From contig CAJGCZ010000036.1 of NCBI GenBank assembly GCA_904501975.1, positions 1 to 24,408 of the forward strand: a DNA stretch of 24,408 nt. Reading direction: 5' to 3'. Below are positions 7,594 through 14,304 of this stretch, piece after piece; within the stretch, counting starts at the first letter, position 1, and the number at the start of each line of letters is the position of its first letter. The notes under the pieces were generated by a model. The model was not told where the DNA came from. It was given only the letters and a program-made list of their open reading frames with translations, and ran no database searches. The translations under genes and the position numbers were made by a program. The DNA is from an uncultured Akkermansia sp. (GTDB lineage: Bacteria; Verrucomicrobiota; Verrucomicrobiia; Verrucomicrobiales; Akkermansiaceae).

Positions 7594-8022
7594 ATGACGG
7601 AGGGGAATGACCAAACGGAGTTCAAAAATGCAGTGAAACAATGGCTTAAAAGCCGTGGTTTGGATTATCGTTGGATGGCGGAGCGTTGCGGGGTGTCGGA
7701 GATTACGGTGCGCAACTGGATGAGTCAGAAAAATATTCCCACTCTTAAGCAGCAGTTGATTGAGCGCGTGATGGTGCAGTTGCCCGGCTCCGATGATTTT
7801 GCGGGGCAGTCGGTACCCGGTGTATCCGTCAACGCCAGCATGTCGCTAACCGTTCAGCTTGCGCCGGATATGTATCGCAGACTTACGGAACGTGCCATGG
7901 CCGTGGGGCTAACGGCAGAGGCCTTGGTGGCGCAGGCAATTGCCGATTTGGTAAAACCCATGCCCGATGCCGCAGCCCCGGAGGGGATGAAAACGCGCGA
8001 GGTAATTTTGCCGCCTCGGTAA
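7594..8022 (+). CDS. HTH-RHH fusion regulator
   Basis: A 142-residue predicted DNA-binding protein with two different DNA-binding folds. Residues about 12-60 hold a helix-turn-helix (DYRWMAERCGVSEITVRNWM), with the short WMAERCGVS/TVRNWM helices typical of XRE-like or phage regulators. Residues about 82-120 hold a ribbon-helix-helix segment (LTVQLAPDMYRRLTERAM, then LTAEALVAQAIADLVK) that resembles the 73-residue protein upstream. A short Pro/Ala-rich tail follows. The promoter at 7560-7587 puts +1 on the ATG. The kinase ATG is only 18 bases beyond the stop, so the pair is probably co-transcribed. It is a candidate regulator for the operators at 7211-7253. The target and effector are unknown. 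Confidence 0.75.
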   Translation: MTEGNDQTEFKNAVKQWLKSRGLDYRWMAERCGVSEITVRNWMSQKNIPTLKQQLIERVMVQLPGSDDFAGQSVPGVSVNASMSLTVQLAPDMYRRLTERAMAVGLTAEALVAQAIADLVKPMPDAAAPEGMKTREVILPPR

Positions 8023-8040
8023 TAGCCCTCATTGCTTGTT

Positions 8041-9720
8041 ATGACTACCACCCCGGATGCCGTGCCGTTGCCCTGTGGCACACGTTTGGAAAAGTTTGAG
8101 TTGTTGGAGGTCATGGGGCAGGGCGGTGGTGGTATATGCTATATTGCCATAGACCACCAGCTGGGGCGAGAAGTGGTCATTAAGGAGCATTTTCCGCGTG
8201 GCCTGTGCATGCGCAAGCCCGGTACCGCCATGGTGTACCCCACTCAAGAGCAAGCGTATGCTGCATCGTTGCAAGCCTTTTGCCGCGGAGCGCGTATTTT
8301 GGGCGGGCTGAATCATGCCGGAATTGCCAAGATTCATGAGGTGTTTTCCGCTTGCGGCACGGCTTTCGGGGTTATGGAGATGGTGGACGGGCTTTCTCTG
8401 CGAGATTGGATGGCTCAAAAACCGTCGGTTAAAAGAATTGTGCATGTGTTGCAAAGAGTGTTGAGCACACTGCGCTACATGCATGGCTTGGGGGTAATTC
8501 ATCGCGATATTAAGCCCGCCAATATTTTGGTGAAGGCGGATGATACACCTGTTATCATTGATTTTGACTCTGCCATGCCGGGCGAGCCCACTCATGTGCC
8601 GACTCTTGTGGGTACCCCCGGCTACGCGGCTCCCGAGCAGTTTTGCGAAGGGGAAATTCCCACACCCTCCTCTGATATTTTTGCCTTGGGCAGAACCCTT
8701 GCTCGCGTGGTGGATGAACAGGGTATTCCATTACCACGGCGCCTAAAGAACTCCATTCTGCGCGCTTGTGCCGAGCTCCCGCAGGAGCGCTACCAAAGCG
8801 CCGATGCATGGTTGCGCGCGCTGGAGGGACCTCACCGGAGGAGGTGGTGCATTGCTGCTCTGGTATTCGCCTGTGCAGCGGCGGGGCTTGTGTGGTGGGT
8901 TGTGGAACGACAGCCCGAGGAGGAATATGCGCGTGCGGCTCGTCATCCCGCAGATTTGGTGGATGTTGGCCCGGCATTGAATCTGATTGCCGGTTCTTAC
9001 AAGCCTGTGCTCTCGGTGGAACGCGAGTTTTTGCAGGCAGCTTTGGCTGCACAAAAAACGGTGGATGAGGCCTGTGCCGAATGGAAGAAAGATGAGCTGA
9101 AAATAGGTGAAAAGGCCACCTTTGATTATTATGCCAAACAGGTAGAGTTGAATTATGCTTTGAATCAACAATTCAAGAGGTTGGTGGAGGATTATATTGC
9201 AACCGTGTATGGCGGTAACGACCCGAAACCGGAGCGTACGGAATTTATTATGTCTGTTCTGGAGGTCAAGAAAATGAGCTTTCTGCGTGGCATGGCAAAA
9301 GAGTATCCCCTGCATCCGCACTATTTGGTTCAATATAATTGGCTGGGCTCCATCGTTTACCCCGAGGAGGAACAATTAAAACCGGCGGAGGAGGCGCTGG
9401 TGGCATCTCTTCTCAAGGAGCAAACTGCATACAAAGAGCGCAGAAAGCAATGCGCCTCGATGGCAGAAAGGCAGGCTCTGCGCTTGGAGTTCAATGAAAA
9501 AGTAGCGGCATTGATAGATGACTACCAGAGCCGGTATTATGATGAAGATTTCTTTTGGCCAGAGTTTAATATCGAGGTTATCAGGCAGGTCTTGAGTAAG
9601 GGGATACCGGAAAAAGAGGCTGCGCCGTTGATAGAAAAAGCAGCCTTGCAACAGAAGTATCCCTCCGTTAAACTCAGGAGCGCTTGGGAGGCTCGCAACT
9701 CCGGTACCCAAAATAAGTAG
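8041..9720 (+). CDS. Membrane Ser/Thr protein kinase with extracytoplasmic domain
   Basis: A Hanks-type (PknB-like) kinase of 559 residues from ATG 8041; a TTG three codons earlier is possible. The kinase domain (about 18-262) has the glycine loop GQGGGG (26-31), K48 in VVIKEH, HRDIKPAN with D156 and N161, and GTPGYAAPEQ (191-200). Two usual residues are changed. The DFG motif reads DFD (174-176), and the position of the alpha-C glutamate appears to be Gly83 (FCRGARIL, where relatives have an E before A). ATP-binding Lys, catalytic Asp and Mg-binding Asp remain, so activity is possible but uncertain. One membrane helix (about 270-288) leads to a C-terminal domain of about 270 residues, Lys/Glu-rich, helical in appearance and without a recognisable fold, probably periplasmic. 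It is likely co-transcribed with the HTH-RHH gene. The 3' end meets dprA with a 5-base gap. Confidence 0.88.
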   Translation: MTTTPDAVPLPCGTRLEKFELLEVMGQGGGGICYIAIDHQLGREVVIKEHFPRGLCMRKPGTAMVYPTQEQAYAASLQAFCRGARILGGLNHAGIAKIHEVFSACGTAFGVMEMVDGLSLRDWMAQKPSVKRIVHVLQRVLSTLRYMHGLGVIHRDIKPANILVKADDTPVIIDFDSAMPGEPTHVPTLVGTPGYAAPEQFCEGEIPTPSSDIFALGRTLARVVDEQGIPLPRRLKNSILRACAELPQERYQSADAWLRALEGPHRRRWCIAALVFACAAAGLVWWVVERQPEEEYARAARHPADLVDVGPALNLIAGSYKPVLSVEREFLQAALAAQKTVDEACAEWKKDELKIGEKATFDYYAKQVELNYALNQQFKRLVEDYIATVYGGNDPKPERTEFIMSVLEVKKMSFLRGMAKEYPLHPHYLVQYNWLGSIVYPEEEQLKPAEEALVASLLKEQTAYKERRKQCASMAERQALRLEFNEKVAALIDDYQSRYYDEDFFWPEFNIEVIRQVLSKGIPEKEAAPLIEKAALQQKYPSVKLRSAWEARNSGTQNK

Positions 9721-9725
9721 CTCCC

Positions 9726-10871
9726 TTACACTCCCGTGTAGCGGCCGCCGGGCAGGGGAACAATTTTTCGCATCACCTGCAGGCGCATCAGTTGCGGTGT
9801 AAGAATGTGCGCCGGTTGGCCCAAGACGGAGCAAAGCGCATCCAGCGTATCATGCCCGGCTGCAATGGCATGCAAAATCTCATTTGCGCCTTGCGGGGCG
9901 TGGGGCATGCTGCAAGAGCGCGGTTGCGGTGCCTCCGGTGCAGGGGGCTCCGCCGGGGCAAAAAGCTCCATTTGCTGCGGCCCTTGGGTCCACCCCATGT
10001 CGTCCATTAGTTCTCGCGCATTGGTGCACAGGGTGGCACCATCGCGGATAAGGGCATGGCAGCCCAAGGAGGTAGGCTTATCAATCATGCCGGGAATGGC
10101 AAAGACGGTGTTGCCATAATCATCGCCCGACAAATGAGCCGTATGCAGCGCCCCGCTGTGGGAAGGAGCCTCCACCACCAAGGTTGCTTTGCTCCACGCT
10201 GCAACAATGCGGTTGCGCTGCGGAAAACTCGTGCGGCTGGGGCGCATATTCATGGGGAACTCGCTCACCAGTGCACCGTGCCCGCAGATAATGCGCTGTG
10301 CCAGTTCCGTGTTTTCCTGCGGAAAAATCTGCGCAAGCCCATGGCCCAGCACGGCAATGGTGCGCCCGCCGGCATCCAGTGCTCCCCAATGTGCCGCAGC
10401 ATCAATTCCTTTAGCCAAGCCGGAGATGATGGTACTGCCAGCATCTGCCAAATCGCGGCCAAACCTGCGAGCCACGCCCATGCCATAAGGGGTGGCGGCT
10501 CGAGAGCCCACAATGGATACGGCTCGGTCGGCATCTTCCTGGCGCCACTCGCCCTTTACATAAAGAACAATGGGCGGATCGCTCATGCGGCGCAGAGCCT
10601 TGGGGTATTCCTCATCCGTTAAGGTAACAATACGCACGCCGTAGTGTGCGGCACAGTCCATTTCGGCATACACATTGGTGCAATTGCGCCAATCTGCAAT
10701 GGCGGCTGCCATTTTGCCACCAATGTTTTTCACTTGCTCCAGCATGCGCGAGGGCGCAGCAAGCACAAGCTCTGCGGAGCCAAAATGCTCCAGCAGAGCT
10801 TGTATGCGAATGGAGCCCAGCCCCGGTATCAGGTTGAGAGCAATGAGGGCTTCTCTGGGGCTAAGCTCCAT
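9726..10871 (-). CDS. dprA: DNA processing protein DprA (Smf)
   Basis: DprA binds incoming single-stranded DNA during natural transformation and loads RecA. The 381 residues start with a helical helix-hairpin-helix-like region (about 1-70). The Rossmann core follows, with GSRAATPYG, SGLAKGIDAAAH, LGHGLAQIFPQEN, SEFPMNMRP, FPQRNRIVAAWS, VVEAPSHSGALHTA and IPGMIDKPTSLGCHALI, all hallmark DprA motifs. A C-terminal winged-helix domain closes the protein (about 320-381). It starts 5 bases after the nadC stop, so it is probably co-transcribed with nadC. Its presence is compatible with natural competence, but dprA is widespread also in bacteria not known to be competent. Confidence 0.95.
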   Translation of the reverse strand: MELSPREALIALNLIPGLGSIRIQALLEHFGSAELVLAAPSRMLEQVKNIGGKMAAAIADWRNCTNVYAEMDCAAHYGVRIVTLTDEEYPKALRRMSDPPIVLYVKGEWRQEDADRAVSIVGSRAATPYGMGVARRFGRDLADAGSTIISGLAKGIDAAAHWGALDAGGRTIAVLGHGLAQIFPQENTELAQRIICGHGALVSEFPMNMRPSRTSFPQRNRIVAAWSKATLVVEAPSHSGALHTAHLSGDDYGNTVFAIPGMIDKPTSLGCHALIRDGATLCTNARELMDDMGWTQGPQQMELFAPAEPPAPEAPQPRSCSMPHAPQGANEILHAIAAGHDTLDALCSVLGQPAHILTPQLMRLQVMRKIVPLPGGRYTGV

Positions 10872-10876
10872 GTGTG

Positions 10877-11743
10877 TTAGCGTTCAACTGTAAAATCGAG
10901 GCCCAAATCCATGGAGGGCACAGAGTGGGTGAGGCAACCAAAGCTCATGAAGTCTACCCCCGTCTCAGCGGCGGCCGGTGCCGTCTCTAAAGTAAGGCCG
11001 CCACTGGCCTCAAAATAGGGCTTGCAAGCCGAGCCACGCATTTCAATAGCCTTGCGCATATCGTCGCAGCTCATGTTATCCAGCAAAATGTAGTCTACCC
11101 CCGTCAACTTCAGGAATGCTTCTACCTGTGTCAGGTTATCTGCCTCAAGCTCTACCTCCACTCCGGGCTTGTCGGCCTTGAGCTGGTTAATGCAAGCCTG
11201 CAGGTGGTCGGTGTTGCCATCGGTCATCAGGTGGTTGTCCTTTACCATGGCGCGGTCATACAGGCCCAAGCGGTGGTTATTGCCGCCGCCGTGCACAACA
11301 GCAGCCTTCTCCAGCAAACGGTAGCCGGGCGTGGTCTTGCGGGTGTCCAGCAATTTGCAGCCGGTGTGTGAAATGGCCTGCACGTATTTGTGGGTCATGG
11401 TAGCCACGCCGGAAAGTCGTTGGATGAAGTTGAGCGCTGTGCGCTCTGCTCCCAAAATGGAACGGGCTGAGCCCTCAATCATCATCACCACGGCATCAGG
11501 GGATACTTCGTCGCCGTCATTCAAATACACCTCAACTCGCAGAGTCGGGTCTACCGCACGGAAGACGGCCTCTGCCACCTTAACGCCGGAGAGTACGCCA
11601 CGTGTACGCGGACGCATCAGGGCACGGGCCTGCAGACCCTCCGGTACAAAGTAGGTGGAGGTTACGTCTCCGTCACCAAAATCTTCTTCAAGCGCCAGCT
11701 TAATCAGCGCCTCCATATTGTCAGAAACTTTTGTGCAGCTCAT
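10877..11743 (-). CDS. nadC: Nicotinate-nucleotide pyrophosphorylase (carboxylating)
   Basis: NadC (quinolinate phosphoribosyltransferase) converts quinolinate and PRPP to nicotinate mononucleotide, CO2 and pyrophosphate in de novo NAD synthesis. From ATG 11743 it has 288 residues. Recognisable parts are the N-terminal domain (LALEEDFGDGDVTS), RTALNFIQRLSGVAT, LLDTRKTTPGYR (active-site Arg and Lys), VVHGGGNNHRLGLYD and KDNHL, followed by VEVELEADNL and FEASGGL in the barrel. A TTG two codons upstream could be read as a start, but the promoter places +1 at 11744, one base before ATG 11743, which favours the ATG. dprA follows after 5 bases. No nadA or nadB is nearby. Confidence 0.96.
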   Translation of the reverse strand: MSCTKVSDNMEALIKLALEEDFGDGDVTSTYFVPEGLQARALMRPRTRGVLSGVKVAEAVFRAVDPTLRVEVYLNDGDEVSPDAVVMMIEGSARSILGAERTALNFIQRLSGVATMTHKYVQAISHTGCKLLDTRKTTPGYRLLEKAAVVHGGGNNHRLGLYDRAMVKDNHLMTDGNTDHLQACINQLKADKPGVEVELEADNLTQVEAFLKLTGVDYILLDNMSCDDMRKAIEMRGSACKPYFEASGGLTLETAPAAAETGVDFMSFGCLTHSVPSMDLGLDFTVER

Positions 11744-11750
11744 GCCCAAT

Positions 11751-11779
11751 AATATAGGGGAGAATCCCTGTTTTGTAAA
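11751..11779 (-). promoter_or_regulatory. Promoter of nadC-dprA (leaderless geometry)
   Basis: On the minus strand TTTACA (11774-11779) and TATATT (11751-11756) are separated by exactly 17 bases, each one mismatch from consensus. The predicted +1 is 11744, one base before the nadC ATG. Confidence 0.7.
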
Positions 11780-11826
11780 GAGAAAAGCAGGGCAAAGATA
11801 GGATGTTTATGCCGAATGCAGCAATA

Positions 11827-12729
11827 TCAGAACCGGAAATCCACCGCGGCCGATACATACAGACCCGGCTTGTAGTGGTGGCTTTCTACTGCATCTTTCT
11901 CCGCATTGCGTTTCAAAAATTCCGCGTTCGTGGCTACATTGGTGCCAATGGATACAGCGAAGATGCGCTTCGTTTGGCCCGGGGCAGAGAAATCGTACTC
12001 CGAGGTGACACCCAGCACCAAGGAACGCAGTCGAAAATACTCATCGCCGCGCTCTGTCTCAACGCTCCAAATACCACCGGCCGCATTGGCAAAGGGGCCT
12101 ACGGACCATTTATCCGTTACCTTGTACAAAGCCGTGAGCTTGTACCCCTGCATGTGCACGGTCCAATCTTCATTCGGTTTCCATTGAAAACCAAAGAAGG
12201 GCACTGCTCCATGCACGGCAAAACGAGGAGAAATACCCACACCGATGGTGTAGCTGAAGCTCTCGTTACGGCGAATGGTGTAAAGACCATAGGCCGCTAA
12301 ATCCAGCCCGTGCTCAATGGCGTTGCCATCGGTGGCAATCTCGGGGGCCACACCCAGGGTGATTCTGTTGCCGTTGCTCATGGGCTTGATAAGGCTGATG
12401 GGCAGTGCTACATTATACAGCACCTCATCCTTCAAGGTGAGGCTGCCTCCGGTCTCGAAAATGGTAATTTTGGAGTCGAGCTGGGCATTTATCATCCACT
12501 CATTCCAATGGCTTTTGCGAGGGTCTGCCAACGGAATGGTCAGGGCATAGCTCTGCATGCTCATGTGGGAGCCGCCGTGGCGCTGGCGCAGACGGGAGAT
12601 ATAGGTAGCCTCGGCAAAACTGGGGGCTAATCCACTGTCAGGCAATCCGTATTGCATGGTGTCCACAGTTTCTCCGGCTGTTGCCAAGGTGGCCAAGCCC
12701 AAGCTGAGTGTAAGCAGTGATTTCTTCAT
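11827..12729 (-). CDS. Predicted outer-membrane beta-barrel protein (DUF6268-like)
   Basis: A 300-residue secreted protein. A signal peptide (MKKSLLTLSLGLATLATA, cleavage near residue 18) precedes a chain of alternating polar and hydrophobic strands such as HMSMQSYALTIPL, NVALPISLI, SFSYTIGVGISPRF and KLTALYKVTDKWSVGP. The last residues, VSAAVDFRF, end in an aromatic, as Omp85/BAM-inserted barrels do. The strand pattern resembles DUF6268-type beta-barrels; this family call is from memory of the pattern and is less sure than the barrel call. Cargo or function is unknown. It stands alone with its own promoter (12738-12766). nadC begins 83 bases downstream with its own promoter. Confidence 0.78.
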   Translation of the reverse strand: MKKSLLTLSLGLATLATAGETVDTMQYGLPDSGLAPSFAEATYISRLRQRHGGSHMSMQSYALTIPLADPRKSHWNEWMINAQLDSKITIFETGGSLTLKDEVLYNVALPISLIKPMSNGNRITLGVAPEIATDGNAIEHGLDLAAYGLYTIRRNESFSYTIGVGISPRFAVHGAVPFFGFQWKPNEDWTVHMQGYKLTALYKVTDKWSVGPFANAAGGIWSVETERGDEYFRLRSLVLGVTSEYDFSAPGQTKRIFAVSIGTNVATNAEFLKRNAEKDAVESHHYKPGLYVSAAVDFRF

Positions 12730-12737
12730 GTGACTCT

Positions 12738-12766
12738 ATCCTAGCATGCTATTCCCCCCGTGGCAA
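12738..12766 (-). promoter_or_regulatory. Promoter of the beta-barrel gene (near-leaderless)
   Basis: On the minus strand TTGCCA (12761-12766) and TAGGAT (12738-12743) are separated by 17 bases. The predicted +1 at 12731 is two bases before the ATG at 12729. The spacer contains a G run. Confidence 0.5.
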
Positions 12767-12836
12767 GACTAACATTTGGGGGATGTTGGATTATTGATTT
12801 TGGAGGGATGATTTGTACCGGAATGCCTTTCAATCT

Positions 12837-13658
12837 TCAACTTTCAACATGTGTATGTTGGTCAAGCAGCTGCCGGAGGGGGCTGTATTGCAGTACGCGG
12901 CCATCTTTCATATCAACAAAATAGGGGGAGGCATGCTTAAACCAAGCACCGGTGTTGTAGATATGGCGTTTGCCGAAACGCCAGTGGCCGGAGCGGTGAA
13001 AGTGCCCTAAAATCAGCACCTCTGCAGCCGGTAAGAATTGATTGGCAAAGCGGTTGGCGCGGCGGCCGCAGGTAAACCAACAGCGCAGAATATTCCACGG
13101 GCGTTGCGGCGGCCAAAAGCAATGCAGCAAACTGCGCAAATAGCGGTTGCGAATCCCCTCGCGGCGCAGAATCGGCGGGGTGAGTTGGCACATGGCGCGC
13201 GATAACTCTAAGCGAGATTCTAAGTTGGTATCGCAGTCGGGGTAAGTGGCAATGAGTGCGTGGCATTTCTCCTTGTTGTTCAGGTATTCCCAGCTCCAGG
13301 GGGCAACCTCTTTATAGAGCGCATGGCCGTGCATGGCGACTACCTTGCCATCCCAAAAATGTATGAGCAGGGGCTCGATGTCCGGGTCGTGATTACCGGA
13401 TATTTCTACCAGTTGCACGTTGCGGAGGCTGCATTGCTCGCGCAGCTCTGCACGCAGGCGTTGGGCTTGCTCTTGCCAAGAGCAGATGCGGGTTTCTGCC
13501 GTGTCGCCCACCATCACCAGCATGTCTACGCCTTCCAAGAGCCGGGGGAGAATAGTTGGCGGTGCCGGGGCTTCGCAGCGCTCGTGGCCCAAATGCCAAT
13601 CCGACACAAAGCGCACGAGTGCGCCCGGTGCCGGATTAAGATGTTCAATTGTGGGCAT
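12837..13658 (-). CDS. Calcineurin-like metallophosphoesterase
   Basis: A 273-residue cytoplasmic metallophosphoesterase with the full set of dimetal ligands: D20 and H22 (FVSDWHLGH), D52 (VGDTAE), N89-H90-D91 (SGNHD), H110/H112 (MHGHALYK), and H219/H221 (ILGHFHRSG). The layout resembles LpxH-like and related UDP-diacylglucosamine hydrolase-type proteins, but the substrate cannot be read from sequence and it may be a generic phosphoesterase. It follows the SPOUT methyltransferase by 9 bases, and with GH110 forms a three-gene minus-strand run. No signal peptide is seen. Confidence 0.85.
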   Translation of the reverse strand: MPTIEHLNPAPGALVRFVSDWHLGHERCEAPAPPTILPRLLEGVDMLVMVGDTAETRICSWQEQAQRLRAELREQCSLRNVQLVEISGNHDPDIEPLLIHFWDGKVVAMHGHALYKEVAPWSWEYLNNKEKCHALIATYPDCDTNLESRLELSRAMCQLTPPILRREGIRNRYLRSLLHCFWPPQRPWNILRCWFTCGRRANRFANQFLPAAEVLILGHFHRSGHWRFGKRHIYNTGAWFKHASPYFVDMKDGRVLQYSPLRQLLDQHTHVES

Positions 13659-13667
13659 GCTTGTGTA

Positions 13668-14291
13668 TTACTGAATACTGCGCTGACGCACAGCCTCATA
13701 CAAACATACGCCCGTTGCCACGGACACGTTGAGGCAGGGGACACTGCCGTACATGGGAATGCGAATCAGGAAATCGCAGTTCTCCTCTGTCAAACGGCGC
13801 ATGCCGTCGCCTTCCGCGCCCATGACCAAGGCAATGCCGCCCTTGAGGTCCATGGCATACAGGTCGCGATCGCCGTGGTCGGAGGTGCCCACAAACCAAA
13901 TGCCGGCCTCCTTCATCATCTTCATGGTGCGGGCCAGGTTGGTGACTTGCACAAAGGGAACCTTTTCTGCAGCGCCGACAGAGACTCTCAGCACGGTTTC
14001 CGTAATGCCCACGGATTTGTCTTTCGGCGTAATCACGGCGGCCACACCGGCACCATCTGCCGTGCGCAGAATAGCACCGAGGTTGTGGGGATCCTGCACG
14101 CAGTCGAGCACCAGGTAAAGCCCTTGCGGCTGCGCCTCAAGAATGTCTTGCAGAGCCCCTTCATCCAAAGCCCTGACCACCGTTTTGGTGGGGGCTTTTT
14201 CGAAATGCGGTTGATTCCCCTTGGCGCGTTGGCGGTCGTCGGGGCGGGTGGTGTGTTTATTGGGGCGTGCCGTGCGGTCGTTAAATTTCAT
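13668..14291 (-). CDS. SPOUT-family 2'-O-methyltransferase (TrmH/RlmB type)
   Basis: An RNA 2'-O-ribose methyltransferase of 207 residues using S-adenosylmethionine. The SPOUT trefoil-knot motifs are present: LDCVQDPHNLGAILRTADG (motif 1, with the catalytic Arg), VMGAEGDGM (motif 2) and IPMYGSVPCLNVSVA (motif 3). Relatives such as RlmB (G2251 of 23S rRNA) have an N-terminal L30e-like domain of about 80 residues. Here about 50 basic, low-complexity residues precede the knot, so the substrate-binding domain looks reduced or absent. ATG 14291 was chosen because it lies 13 bases after the GH110 stop and because the upstream extension is antisense-like filler inside GH110. The exact RNA target is uncertain. 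Confidence 0.88.
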   Translation of the reverse strand: MKFNDRTARPNKHTTRPDDRQRAKGNQPHFEKAPTKTVVRALDEGALQDILEAQPQGLYLVLDCVQDPHNLGAILRTADGAGVAAVITPKDKSVGITETVLRVSVGAAEKVPFVQVTNLARTMKMMKEAGIWFVGTSDHGDRDLYAMDLKGGIALVMGAEGDGMRRLTEENCDFLIRIPMYGSVPCLNVSVATGVCLYEAVRQRSIQ

Positions 14292-14304
14292 GGTAAAGAA
14301 AAAA

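Noticed and set aside
7309..8022. Toxin-antitoxin system
   Set aside because: An RHH protein could be an antitoxin, but no small toxin-like gene accompanies it; the next genes are a regulator and a kinase.
11757..11800. Possible terminator between the beta-barrel gene and nadC
   Set aside because: CCCTG and CAGGG can pair on the minus strand, but no T tract follows and the region is explained by the nadC promoter.
12767..12849. Tandem CTTTCAA-like words and TTTGG-GGGATG-like words
   Set aside because: They are short, imperfect and partly inside the phosphoesterase 3' end; too weak to call as a feature.
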